From: Hydra vulgaris
Lineage: Eukaryota > Cnidaria > Hydrozoa > Anthoathecata > Hydridae
Reading direction: 5' to 3'
Assembly: GCF_038396675.1 (NCBI RefSeq)
Contig: NC_088924.1
Coordinates: 37,483,501 to 37,547,500, forward strand
DNA: 64,000 nt
Shown: piece by piece, positions 14,450-26,645 of the stretch
Layout: the number at the start of each line of letters is the position of its first letter
Numbering within the stretch: position 1 is the first letter of the stretch
Program-made: the position numbers and the translations under genes
Notes under the pieces: model-generated
Seen by the model: only the letters and a program-made list of their open reading frames with translations
Databases searched by the model: none
Told to the model about the DNA's origin: nothing

Positions 14450-14525
14450 GCGTTTAAACCGTTTAAAACACGTATTAAAATGTAGTACGTATTTTAGACG
14501 TTTAAAACATGTCTTGTACCCGTTG
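14450..14525. repeat. Small inverted-repeat (MITE-like) segment
   Basis: GGGCACAAAATGCGTTTAAAC near 14438 and, in inverted orientation, GGGTACAAGACATGTTTTAAAC ending near 14525 frame a roughly 90-bp segment with internal CGTTTAAAAC/GTTTTAAACG pairs. Its ends resemble those of the MITE at 23663-23771. Confidence 0.45.
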
Positions 14526-14860
14526 GGCAATGTTAGTTTTTAATTTATCCAACAAACTAATTAGAACTGCGGTTAAAATTACGTATTGGTAATGTGGCTG
14601 TCCTGCTGAAATTGAAACATTTTTTTTAAGTGTACAGATTCTTTACTAAGAGAATGTCCATAAATTACGCATTTTAAACTTATTTATAAGAAGGTAGAAA
14701 TGCTTTTAATTTTTGGTTTAATCAAAGGCTTTGCAAGGGAAAACTGTGTGTGTTCTTTTTTTTGTTTAACAGTTATTGTTGTTTATTATTAACTATGTTT
14801 TTATAATATTATGATTATTTAAACTTAATTGAATGGGTGTATATATCAAATGATACAGCG

Positions 14861-17800
14861 CACAGTGACTCAAAACAACAAAAAAATGGTAATAAACCCC
14901 TCACAACTTTTCTCTAAACTAAGTGCCCTTTTTTAAATAATATTAAATTGCAATAATTTTTTATTTCAAAAGTATAAATAATTTTTTAATAAAACTTTTA
15001 TTTTGTATTTTATGGTAAAACAAGTGAAAAAATTTGTTATTATTTTCAAAAAAATCTGAAAAATGTGAGATTTTTATTTAACTAAAAAAGAGTAGTTTTA
15101 ATTTAAATAAAAGTGTATATTTATTTTAAAGATAATCTTTTGGCTCTATATATTTTAAATTACTAAAAAGAAAAAAAAAGCCTGATTTTTTTGTTTAAGT
15201 TTAAAGACTTTTTGAAAAAAAAGGCAGCAAGTAATTGTATTTTTTTGGTTTATATATCAGCTAAAAAAATGTTCCACCGAGTTCCAAAAATATATATATT
15301 TTTTTCTAGTTAATTAACATTTCTACTTTTGAATTATAAAGGTATTACTGCGGTCTCCTGCGGTATTGGAAGTTATAAAAGAAATACAAATGTTGTTAAA
15401 CACTTAAAAACCTTGTTTTCCGCCATCTTTGAAAATATTTTTTATAATCAAAACAAATGAAAATGGCGGGAAGCATAAATTTTAATTTTTTTCTTGTATT
15501 ACTTGCTCTAATATAGTTTTTAAATCATAAATATTAAATATAGTTTTAAAAAACGTGCTTATGTCATTATATACTATTTAAAAGTTTGTTAAAATATTTA
15601 TTGACAATTTTAAAGAACGATTTATTATTCGATAAGTACAATATGTTTGAAAAAGCTTAGCTAAACAACTTTATTATTTTCTGTAATATAAAGTTAACTT
15701 AGTAATATAGTGTTTTTACAGGATGTAAAAATGTGGCAATTGTTAAAGCCATAAAAAAAGCAAATTTTAAACAGTGTAAAGTAAAGGAATATATAATGTA
15801 ATTTAAAATGTTTCTGATATATTAGTTTTATTATATTGATGGTTCTTAAAAACAATAGCAATGAAAAGATTAGATCTTATCCCAAATATACTTGAATTAG
15901 GAGTGGATAAATTAAGATTATGGAAGGAATTACTTAATGAAATAAAAAATACTGAAGAAATTCGCAAAGAAAACTTAAATAAAGTAAAGGTTGCTTTAGT
16001 TATATTTATTTCAAAGGTGAAAAAAAACTAAAACAATGTGGACGAAGTTATGATACATTTATACAAAGAGAAAATCGTTGGCATCAAAAAAATCTTATGA
16101 ACAATAAAAAAAGCCATTTTGGCTCCGGAAGGCCCCATAAACAATGAAGTGTTCTTGGAGAGCGAAGCAAAAGAAAAATAATAAAAGAACTAGCTACTGA
16201 ACATCATGAAGCTCTATTTTTAGCTTCTGCAAAAAGTACAAAGGCTGCTGGAGAAAAAAAAAAGCCTCCATTATAAAAAACAATATTTCTAATGTTTTAG
16301 AGAAAAAGTTGATGAAAGTTTGGATAAAACCTTTCCCATTAATATGAGTGTAGAGGAAGCTCTTGCGTTAAAAATGAACACTGATCTCAGCAATAAACAA
16401 TATCAAATGATCAAAAACTCAGCTCTTGTACACAATGTGCATATTTATCCTAACTTGCACGATATTTTCGAGGAAAAATTGAAATGCTATCCTGAGAATA
16501 TACACTTTTCTGAAATTTCTGCAAAGTGTACTCTTCAAAGCATGTTAGATCACACTGTGAGTAGAATAGATGAAATGATTGATATGCCTAGTTGTGGTCA
16601 AGGTAACGAAATTTTTGGAGTTTTATATGGAAAAATTGGTTTTGATGGAGCATCAAGCTAAAGTATTTATAAACAGAAATACGAGACAAGCAACACAAGT
16701 ATAGAACTTAAAAGTGAAGAAAATCTTTTTAGTACAGCTTTTGTGCCTCTATTGCTTAAAGAAGAAGATGTCGAATTTTGGAAAAAAGGAAATCCTTCAA
16801 GTTGTCACTTTTGTAGACCTCTTTATCTACAATATAAAGAAGAGAGTCCAATTTTATCAAGAGAAGAAGAATCAGATCTAAAAAATCAAATAAATACCTT
16901 AAAGACATTTCGCAAAGTTTTTGATATTGCAGGAAGAAAGGTGACCTTTAATATCAGCTATAGTGTTGATCTTACAATGTTTGATAATAAAGTAGTTAAC
17001 GCACTTACAGAGACAAAATCCACTCAATCCTGCAATGTATGCGATGCTAAACCCAACGAAATGAACAATATTGATTTATTAAAAGAAAAAACTGAGAAAG
17101 AGTCAACCTTGGGGCTCGGAATTTCAGCTTTGCATTGCCTGGATAAAATGCTTGGAATTTATTCTCCATTTGAGTTATAAAATTAAAATTAAAAAATATA
17201 AGCCAAAAACAATTGAGGAAAAATTATCTGTAAACTTAAAAAAAAAAGAGATTCAGGTACTCTTCGGAGAACGGTTAAGCCTAAGTTTTGACATGCCTAA
17301 AACTGGGTCTGTAAATACCAATGACGGCAATACTGCCAGAAGAGCATTTAAAAATAGTGAAGTTTTTCCTAAAATTAGTAAAGTTGATTGTGATATAATT
17401 GAAAGATTGCATAATATTCTCATAACCATATCTTGTGGATGTCCTATTAATATCAATGAATTAGATTTATACTGCACTGAAACAGGTAAACGTATAGTGA
17501 GTTTGTACGACTGGTATGTTATGCCTTATACTGTACATAAACTGCTACTGCATAGTTTTTCTATATCACATAAATTACCTATGCCAATTGGGGTATATTC
17601 GGAAGATGCATTGGAGAGTTTAAATAAACAGATAAGATATTCTAGACTTAAGCACACGGTAAAAATATCAAGGTCAAACACAATGATGAATCAGATGCAC
17701 TACCTTCTAGTAAGATCAGATCCAAAAGTATCAAGCATATCTTTTGGAAAACATAAGAGTTATCAAGGAAAACCGTTACCAGACGAAGTTATTCAATTAA

Positions 17801-18128
17801 TTGTAATGTAAATAATAAAATAAATGTAACAAAATATAGTTTTATTATATTATATTTTCTCTATGTATCAACATCCTTTAAAAATCTTTTTTTTTTAATA
17901 TTAAGTAAAGTAATATATCAAGAAAATTTTTTTGTACGCGTATAGTCACCTTTAATGCACGCATACGCGCATTATACGCGTTGAAGCTGCGCGTAAAAAA
18001 AAATTAATCAACAAATTTGATATCTTTGACCCAAAATATATTATTTTGATATATAAAATTATTTATTTAGAATTTATGTCAAATTTTATTTAATTTTTGC
18101 CGTTTTTTGATCATCCTGAGTCACTGTG
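14861..18128 (+). mobile_element. Transib element 2, 3268 bp, TSD CAGCG, CACAGTG ends
   Basis: Left end CACAGTGACTCAAAACAACA (14861); right end reverse complemented from 18128 CACAGTGACTCAGGATGATC, with AAAAAA-YGG following at equal distance. The first 12 bases match exactly. The 5-bp flanks are identical: CAGCG at 14856-14860 and 18129-18133. CACAGTG is the exact consensus heptamer of the V(D)J recombination signal, a known feature of Transib termini. The element carries a nearly full-length transposase (15861-17811). It is the less decayed of the two Transib copies here. Confidence 0.93.
15861..17811 (+). pseudogene. Transib transposase, near full length with few lesions
   Basis: The frame starts at ATG 15861 (MKRLDLIPNILELGVDKLRL), continues in shifted frames through SGRPHK and GERSKRKIIKELATEHHEAL (the N-terminal region typical of Transib), and then the core. 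GFDGASS near 16645 holds the first catalytic Asp, SCNVCDAKP near 17030 the second (Asp after the Cys pair, as in RAG1), and YSEDALESLNKQIR near 17610 the third acidic residue. SCHFCRPL and DWYVMPYTVHK are also present. Lesions seen: a frameshift or stop near 16029, TGA at about 16147, an in-frame TAA at 16659-16661 (Gln codon in the sister copy), and a one-base insertion near 17140 in the LHC-W segment. All three catalytic acidic residues survive. Confidence 0.88.
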
Positions 18129-18223
18129 CAGCGGAACGCACAGCTGAGTGTACATACATCAACTGATTTAAATAATTAAAAATGAAGGTTTTGGTCAAGC
18201 CAAACACTCTGTTATAACCAATA

Positions 18224-18297
<74 letters not shown>

Positions 18298-19800
18298 TTG
18301 ATTATAATCAACAATAACGATTAAGTCAAAACTACGTACACTTTAAAATGAAACATAAAAACACACATAAAACACATTAAAGCAAAAAAAGAAAATATTG
18401 AAACAAACTTTCTACCACATCCGAAAGTAAAGATGTATCTTTAATATTTTTTGTTAGGAACAGGTTAAAGTAAACAAGTTTTAGCCAGTGACCGAATTCC
18501 ATCCAGATTTTAAATTTAATTTCTGTCTTGGTTTTTGTGTAATGATTGGGAATGCTTTCAATGAAACTGAGTTCATACTAATCTCAAAAAATTAAACTAT
18601 TTTGAGAGTGGTATGAACTCAGCCAATAAAAAAAAACATTTAGTTGGTGGGTGTCTAAAATATAAGCAACTTTGCAAAAAACATTTATCCTATAAAGTAC
18701 TACTTTAGATTTAAAATATCGTTGAAAGGATCCAGTTTGAAGGTATTAAAAATTAAATATTTATCATTTAGGAAAACGTTATTCATTTTAAACTGGTAAT
18801 GTACTTCATAAAAAAGATGATTTTAGCTTCAACATTATCCTGAGTTATTTCTATAGTCTATAGAAATTTTCTTTGTATATTGTATATGTATTCTAAAATA
18901 TAGATTGTATTTCTGACTTCAATACACCGAGTAGAAAGTCCAAAAACGGTCGTGTTTACTGCAGCCAAAGCAAAGTGCCTTACTGCAGCCAAAACAAAGT
19001 GCCGCAATGAGGTAGAAAAACGGCTAAAATCATTATTCTTCCAAAAAACAACATATTTTACATATTTTTGGAGTTAAAGATTATATTTGATCACTTTATG
19101 CATGTTACTTTCTGAATACAGCACATAAAAGTAGGCTGATACATATATTTTTAATTTCAAAACTATGAGAGGGCTAACAGTAAAGAGTTTTATCGTAATT
19201 CCTGGTCTGAAAAAAAAATTGTCATGTTAGTGAAGGTAGTGGCGGGGGACGGGGAAGTACTTATGGAAATGACTAAAACGTGACTAATTAAAGGGGAAAA
19301 AGTTATGAATAAAAGCTATAACCTTTTATTAGTAAACTCAATAATCATTATCTCGAATTTTAGGAAAATTTTATATTTAGTTAAAAAATCATATAAATGA
19401 TCATATAAATGATCACTTTAATGATGAGGAAATATGAGAGTATTTAGCGCAGTAGCTCAAAGCACAGAAAACTGCCAAATGTATAAAACCGTAAAAAACC
19501 GACATTTGGGGTTAGAATATTCAGTTTTGAGATTAAAAATAACATTAAATTTTTTTAATTGATATGATAATAGCTGGCTAGTAAATATTTAGGGTTCACT
19601 TATGCGTTTTTAACATGTAATATTTGAGGTTAAGGAATGCATTTTAGGATAAAAAACAATATTTTACTAGCTGATTATGGATATTAATGTCAACATACAT
19701 AGTTAATAGAACCATGTATGTTGGCATTAGTTAACAGAACTATGTATGTGAGTCAATATGATAAAATCAATGTATGTATTATACAAACACAAAAAACTTT
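18129..19800. other. AT-rich stretch with small repeats
   Basis: Contains the (CT)n tract, the inverted partner of the 14345-14420 repeat at 18411-18475, a hairpin at about 18561-18617 (arms CTGAGTTCATACTAATCTCA and its near complement), and a tandem pair of 24-bp units TACTGCAGCCAAARCAAAGT at 18958-19003. No gene recognised. Confidence 0.5.
18230..18293. repeat. (CT)n microsatellite
   Basis: About 32 CT units. Confidence 0.98.
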
Positions 19801-19899
19801 ATTATTATAGAAGATGCAGCACTTTATCTGGTCAAGTTTTTCTATCCAAGTTCTTGTGATTGATGAAACTTTTACTTAAGGTTACTGGATCATTTTTGA

Positions 19900-20094
19900 T
19901 TAGCAGATGGTAGTATTAGCAAATCTTGTAAATCTAGTAGATTTACTTTGATTATTTCTTGTATTGTTATCAATAACTATTCTCAACGAAACTATTCCTG
20001 TTTGAAATAGAGATTCCTCATCTTGCAGAACGTCAAATAGTGGAATTTTTTTCATACTTGTGTTTATAAACATTCTGACATGATGCTTCGCCAA
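19900..20094 (-). other. Short unidentified open frame
   Basis: A 64-codon ATG frame on the minus strand (begins MAKHHVRMFINTSMKKIPLF). I do not recognise it. Its composition is protein-like, and it lies beside another unidentified fragment on the opposite strand, so both may be remnants of one element or gene family. Confidence 0.25.
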
Positions 20095-20455
20095 ATCCAG
20101 TTTTGAGACAAAAAGTCCTTTTCAGAGTTTTCCTCTTTCTTTTTCGAAAGGTAGAACTAGTGTTTATCTACTGCTTCTAGAATTCTGGATAAGATGTGGT
20201 CTTACAGAGCGCATTTAGCTGATGTTTTGTAATAACTAAACCTTGGGGCATCATTCAGACTTTACCTTAAATATCTTGTAGGTAGTTGGATATAAATATT
20301 AGGATTCTGCATCAGAGAGCAATTTCTAATTATCTGGCATTGATTGCCACTGAGATCACGGTCAACTTCTCTCTCTTTGTATATATTAAACACATGCTAA
20401 TCAAAAGTGTTTGATGCAAAGTTGAACGCATATATGTTTTTGTTCGAAGAACAAA

Positions 20456-20740
20456 ATGATATTTATGCTTCACCAGATGTCACTGGAAAAACACCCAAAC
20501 GGATTAAAAGTTTACAAATTTTTAGGAAGACATCTTTGTCTGCATAAGTCTGGCTTAATTCTTCGAGACCATATTAACTTCGATATTGGTTTTGGCAATG
20601 AGGTATGGCTCCTTTTTGCAGGAGATAAAGGTGGAAAGAAATGCCATTTCGAAGTTGTTAATTTTAAAACATCTGGATCTGTGTATGATGCTCATTTATT
20701 TTTTATATATCAGGATTTATCATCATCTATCAGGATCTAA
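20456..20740 (+). pseudogene. Unidentified protein fragment (WLLFAGDKGG motif)
   Basis: A 94-codon frame whose middle reads NEVWLLFAGDKGGKKCHFEV followed by VNFKTSGSVYDAHLFFIY. The pattern (hydrophobic strand, GDKGG turn, repeated beta-like strands) is protein-like. It resembles, from memory only, a repeated uncharacterised protein family in cnidarian genomes. No start or end of a domain can be assigned. It is probably a fragment, since the surrounding sequence is closed in all frames. Confidence 0.4.
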
Positions 20741-20929
20741 TTGTCGTGAGAATATTGCCTTATTTTTTTTGGGCTTTATGCCAACGAAATTAATATAATT
20801 CAGTTGACATTAATAGAATTCAGGTTTAAACTAAAATGTAAAAGAATTTGTTGTTCTTAGCTGGAGATTTTCCTTTTACCAATGATATTCTGGTACACCA
20901 GGGTTCAGCTGCTAGCTTTCCTAGTTCTA

Positions 20930-21030
20930 CAGACCCAGCTAGCACGCATGCGTTGACCAACGTAGGAACAACGTCGGAAGCGTTTGGCAACTTTTTTTAG
21001 CTACGCGCTAACGTCAAACCAACGTCGTAA
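20930..21030. repeat. Dispersed repeat with ACGTTGG/CCAACGT motifs, copy 1
   Basis: Begins GACCCAGCTAGCACGCATGC and carries several CCAACGT, CAACGTCGG and AACGTC words, some in inverted orientation. A related segment is at 26488-26645. It is short, non-coding and distinctly richer in CG than the surroundings. Confidence 0.55.
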
Positions 21031-21234
21031 TACAACTGACTTTAGAATGGATTTTAATGTTGAAATAGTTTTCGTTCATTTTTAAATGCTGTTTTATAAT
21101 TAGCGCAATTTTTATATTAGAGAATTTTGTTTATTTATAATCGAATTAAAATTAGTATATAGACCATAACTCATATATTCTTTGATAAATGTATATTTAT
21201 GTACATATTATTCAACTTGTTTTAAGCAGCTGCC

Positions 21235-21535
21235 ATGCAAATGAATAAGTGCCTTGAAGCACATGTTGCAGTTATTGAAGATATTATAAAGTTATGGTTA
21301 AAATATGAAGGCGATTATCATGCAGAAGAAGGAATGATGCCGAGGAAGATAATGAGTGAGGAAGATAAAGTGGTAAGGTTAGCTGTACGAGAGCTAGAAA
21401 GATTGTATCATGTAAAAAAGTAGTTATAATAGAGTTAAGAAAGATTGTATCACGTGAAGAAGTGGTTATAATAGAGTTAAGAAAGATTGTATCACGTGAA
21501 GAAGTGGTTATAATAGAGTTAAGAGATCACGCGAA
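21235..21535 (+). repeat. 42-bp minisatellite within and after a short open frame
   Basis: Three tandem copies of a 42-bp unit (core GAAAGATTGTATCACGTGAA) lie at about 21399-21525, the last followed by a degenerate partial unit. 42 is a multiple of three, and the repeat reads RKIVSREEVVIIEL per unit in one frame. An ATG frame at 21235-21423 (begins MQMNKCLEAHVAVIEDIIKL) runs into the first unit and stops at a TAG in it. A similar-sounding stretch (SQEEVVIKKSKKIKSRDEVV) is at about 24510-24585, so this is a dispersed sequence. Function unknown. Confidence 0.6.
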
Positions 21536-21695
21536 TAAGTAGATATAAAAGGACCAAGAAGTTGATATGAATTGAGAATAAAAATGCTAAAAACCTGTTG
21601 CGTTTAAAATTGTTCAAACAACAACATAATGTAAAGTAATGTAAAGATTTATCTTAATCACTTCTTTACTTTTTTTGACTTTTAAATTTAAATGA

Positions 21696-23097
21696 TCATC
21701 TTGTTTCACAGTAACCATTTAATGAAATTGGGAGTTCTTTCATCAGGTTTTCCCATCTTGATGTAGAATTGGAGAAAAATGTGAATATTTTTTGAACAGA
21801 TCCAAAGAATGTAACCATAAGAGGTGAGACTTCAGCAGCATGAACGCCAACCAAATTAATTATTAAGCACATTCCATTTTTTATAAGAACATATCTTATC
21901 ACTTTACACAGCTGTTCTTTATGAGAAACATTAGGTGTACAGTCAAAAAGTAAGAAATAATATTTAGCATTTATAATCCGTGAGAGGATTTCTCCTTTAA
22001 CTTTTTCTCCCACAAGTGTAATTATTTCATTTTGAATTTGTGGTGAAAAATATAACTGCAGCTTTTTTGGTTTTTATTGTTTCAATATGGTCTGCCAATA
22101 GAGGATTGTAATGACTAATCAACTCTAGGGTAATTAAAAAGATTCCACTTTTTTGTTCCCCTATTGCATCAGTACTGCCTCTTAGAGCTAAATTATTATT
22201 TGCACAGAATAATATGGTATCAACAATAATTTTTAAAATGTCCCTCCATTTGTTTGCTTCTAGGTTTATTGTTCTCTGAAGGTCATTGTCTAAAGTTTGG
22301 CCTTTTTTTAAATTTTGTTCCATTCTCCTTCCAAATTGCATAGCATTTTCTATGCTCAGGACTATTTTTATGTTCAGGAATTTTGGGATTAAGCTTTTTC
22401 CAGTCACTAAATCTTTAGTATCAGACAACTTGTTAGCTTTTGTTGAGGAAAAAAGTACACAACAAAAACAGAACGTTGCATCTTTTAAATTGTTTTATAG
22501 CATTGCCTTTTCACCAGTTCGACATTGGCAAGCATCTTTTTGTACCACTTTGAACTGAATGTCGTATTTTTGTATCAGAAGGAGAAGTTGATGGAAAGGT
22601 TTCTCTGGTTTTCTGCTCAGGTCCATTTTCAATTAAAAAGCACCTCACTCAATCAGTTATTTGTGGCCATGTGGCTGGATCCTTTAGCTCAAAATTTGTG
22701 TTTGGAATACCTTTTTTCCTTCTTCTTTGGGATTTGATGATTGAAAGTTATTTTTTTTATCACTTACAAAAAAATCCTCAACAAGTGCTTTGTTTATATC
22801 AGATGAAATTTGGATTACCTTAGTTTTGTTTAGATCTTGATTTGATACCGGCGAGGAAGACTGAATTTCGTTAATGCCTTGATTGGATGAATTCATAAAA
22901 GCCTGTATTTGACATGAATTTATTTCTGTTAAATCTTCTTTTTCAGTTAAATTTTCATTTTGGGATGCGCTAACAAAACTATCAGCGTCTTTCACAAACC
23001 ATTTTTTTTTAAATTTTTCTAGTTTCTTTTCACTTTCTTCCCTTTGTCTTTTTTGTTTTTTTTAATATCCCCCTGATAGTTTTTTTGGAGGTGCCAT
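21696..23097 (-). pseudogene. hAT transposase (DUF4371 / ZMYM1-like), 3'-truncated
   Basis: Minus-strand pieces in family order: an N-terminus from ATG at 23097 (MAPPKKLSGGY then a stop and a Lys/Glu-rich segment), 22995-22684, a TTF-type zinc-finger region around 22680-22430 in broken frames, 22428-22027 (KWRDILKIIVDTILFCANNN, LISHYNPLLADHI) and 22013-21696 (GEILSRIINAKYYFLLFDCT, VSHKEQLCKVIRYV, LVGVHAAEVSP, STSRWE). The CRGQ-Y-N-ANM segment has been deleted between VIRYV and LVGVHA, and the C-terminal dimerisation domain is absent. Multiple stops. Clearly a dead, truncated copy. Confidence 0.8.
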
Positions 23098-23405
23098 TTT
23101 TAAATTTTTAATAATTTTTTATTGCGCAAAATATCTTTTTTACGGCATTTTTACAAAATTTAATTATCACATAAATGAGATTTTTTAATTTAAGTTATGA
23201 ATCGTGCAAGACATTGAGGAAAGAAACTTGCGAGTGATGAAGTGGGAGGAGATAAATAATCTTAACAATTGAAAACTTCCACCTTTACAATAACCTAACT
23301 TAAAATATTTAAAGTAAAATTGTCCAATTTTTCGCCCTTACCAAAATGGCGCTCGAGGCCTAAGCCCCATAGGCCCCTCTCCCCCTCCTCCTCGCTACGG
23401 CATTG
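23098..23405 (-). other. 5' end of the truncated hAT element
   Basis: The minus strand at 23405 begins CAATGCCGTAGCGAGGAGGA, a hAT-like terminus resembling CAGTGCCGTGGC at 45796. It leads through a GC-rich leader into the transposase ATG at 23097. The partner terminus is missing, consistent with truncation near 21690. Confidence 0.5.
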
Positions 23406-23589
23406 ATAAAAAGCAGCGTAAAAAATGTTTACATTGTTATTTAAACTCAAATGAAAAAAAAATATTTAAAACGATTTTTTAAAGGTTTTTTAATGTTTAC
23501 GTTTTCAGAACAATTCACAGCTTCTACCATTTTGAATGGGGTGATAACATTTCAATCACGTGACAACCTCATCCTAATCCATACGAATA

Positions 23590-24000
23590 TACGAACATTC
23601 GTGATAGCGTATGACATACGTGTGACATATGTATTGACATACGATATGACATATTGACATACCCCAGTGGGAACAGGACCTAAATAAGACGTCTTTTGAA
23701 CGTTCAAAAGACGTCCGAAACGTTTAAAAAACGTTTAAAAGACGTCTTTTTTACGCCCTGTGTCCACTGGGACGATATACGATATACGATATATATTGAC
23801 ATACGATATATATTGACATACGATATATATTGACATACGATATATATTGACATACGATATATACTGACATACGATATACGACGACCTATTGACATACGAT
23901 ATAACGATATGATATATTGACATACGTATATGACATACGTATGACATACGACGAACATACGTGACATACGAACATATGTGACGAACATACGTGACAACCT
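23590..24000. repeat. Degenerate minisatellite of TTGACATACGATATATA units
   Basis: Units of about 17-18 bp built on GACATACGATATATATT repeat between about 23600-23660 and 23772-23990. A MITE-like insertion at 23663-23771 splits the array. Confidence 0.85.
23663..23771. mobile_element. MITE inside the minisatellite, 109 bp
   Basis: Inverted ends CCCAGTGGGAACAGGACCTA (23663) and, reverse complemented from 23771, CCCAGTGGACACAGGGCGTA, continuing AATAAGACGTCTTTT / AAAAAGACGTCTTTT. Almost the whole element is an imperfect palindrome. The target duplication cannot be read because the flanks are tandem repeats. Confidence 0.7.
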
Positions 24001-25753
24001 CGACCTAATCCATACGAATATTTTAAAATAATTTTAATGATTATTACAAGAATTTTTATTTGTTAGCAGTACAAAACACATTTCCTGATTTGTGTACTAT
24101 TTTTAATTTTTATTATATTATATATAATATTTATATTGTGTATTTATAAAATATTTTATTGCTATAAATTTAAAATAATCAAGAGTATTTTTGGATATAA
24201 CATTAAATCATAAAATCATTACATAAACTTGTTTAATTTTGTATATTATTATATATGTAGTATTTAATTTTCTTTAAAATAAGGGTTTACTTAAGTAGCT
24301 AATAACTATTTAGTTATCTGTTTCTAGTTAATAATTACATCATTGAAGCATCATTTTCAAACATTTTCATACGAAATAGCGAAATTATTTGGTTAAATTT
24401 GTAAGCTATTAATTAACAAAGTTATGCAAAGAAGTTGTGAAGGTATCATTTTAAAGTATAAGCAGATTGAATTACATATTAGAAGAAGTGGTCTTTAGAA
24501 CTCAGAATGGCTAATCACAAGAAGAAGTGGTAATAAAGAAATCAAAAAAGATTAAATCAAGAGACGAGGTGGTTGTGAAAAGAAATTGCACTAATTGTTA
24601 TTTAGAGAGCACAGGTATAAAATACTCTATTTCCGTTTTTGTGCTTATTTGAAACTAGTACTTATACTCTAACTACCACTATTTTTAGATTTTTGATAAG
24701 AATTCTATGTAATAAATTATTTTTCTCATATTTTTAAATCAAAATTCAACAGTCATGGGGTTCTTACATAAAATGGAACTATGAGTAAAATAATTTTTTT
24801 ATATACAAAGTACAATAAAAATGTATATTTTAGGTGTTTACGTAACTTGTAAATAAGTTTATCTACAATATTTTAGAGAGTATAATTTATCAAGAACTTA
24901 AGGGTATTAGAATTTACATGAGAGTCTGGGGTAAAATTGTGCAGTTGCCATGTCCCCTAATGGCGCAGCATTGATTGCAGGAGAATCTACAAAATTGTGC
25001 TATAAGGCTTTTATAAACCTACCATAATTTGAATCAAGACTACATTTTATTCTCTAATACTTTAATTTAATTTAAAAGATATATTTTTGGAGGTCAAAAT
25101 CATTATACTTTATCATTATTTCTTAATATTATTTTCATTGTAATATCTGAACTGATTTAAGCATCTGTTGATATGAATTTAAATTATCCTTAAAGAACTT
25201 TAAATATTTTACTGTCTAATGATTAGATGGTTTTATCTTATTTTTTTTTTTTTAAATATTGTTAATACCGTAAAAGAATTAAAGAGGAATTAAATATATA
25301 GAATTAAATAGTATTAATACTGAAAAATAAAGTTAGGCTATTAAAAATATAAATGCATTTTCAGAAAACATTCAATAACAGAATTTCAGTGGATCTATAT
25401 AGTCATTTTGAGCGGACCACTGTAGTTTTGCTTAACAGTTATATACGTACTTTTTTCAGTTTGATTTCGACTAATATTTGTGTAAAGGAATTTTAATGCA
25501 AGTTAACTCTTATATTTGCAGTGATATTGTTAATCAATAATTTTCTATTTAGGTATGGTTTGAGAAAAAATGTAGTGATTCTTTGTCTCCATGTTTATGC
25601 AGGTATTACATCATTTTGATTTTATTATTTTTTACATTTATTGTATATAGTATTACATACATATATTTTACATTTTTTTGTTATTTCTTATAGATGTAGA
25701 TTAAATTAAAGTTACACAATGACTTTTACTGATTTTTGTACTATTTTAATTTC
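24001..25753. other. AT-rich stretch
   Basis: No gene recognised. At about 24480-24620 it holds AAGAAGTGG-type words and a reading like the 21400 minisatellite (GATGAAGTGG-type units), suggesting a second diverged copy. Confidence 0.45.
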
Positions 25754-26071
<318 letters not shown>

Positions 26072-26487
26072 ATTTAACAGTAGTTATGGCATTGTCTGAA
26101 AGCTTGTCGAACAAAAGATTCAATTTCTGAGATTTCTATCAAATCATATAATGAGTAGCGTTCGAACGTAAAAGTTCCTCTCAAGCAAGGTAAAGACTCA
26201 AGATTCGTAAGGAAGCTAAGCAGTCAAAAAAAATAATAATATTTTTTAATATGTGTATAATTTGTACGAATATTTTAACGTCATTATATAATGATCATTA
26301 CAACAAATTTGGTTTTCCGTGTTATTACGATATCAAGTTGCTTCATTTATCAGCAAAAAAATCAATTTTCGTTTATCGCAAAAAAAAATTATTCAAACTT
26401 AATTGGAGAAAAAGAAATCAATGTAATAGTTTTAAGGAACACTACATAAGAAATAGTAAGCACGTGCTTGCCAAATAAATCAAAATA

Positions 26488-26645
26488 TTACGTTGGACCA
26501 ACGTTAGAATGCGACGCTCACCCAACGTCAGATGTCAACGTTGGGCCAACGTTAGCCTAACCAAATCCATGTTGTGGCGACGTCAGTTGCCAACCATCGG
26601 CCAACGAATTTTTCGACGTTGGCCCAACGTTAATGTGCTGAGAAG
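26488..26645. repeat. Dispersed repeat with ACGTTGG/CCAACGT motifs, copy 2
   Basis: At least six words of the type ACGTTGGNCCAACGT or parts of it in both orientations, ending CCAACGTTAATGTGCTGAGA. It is related to the segment at 20930-21030. Confidence 0.6.

Noticed and set aside
23704..23997. Minus-strand frames rich in YRMSIYIVCQY
   Set aside because: Translations of the GACATACGATATATA minisatellite.
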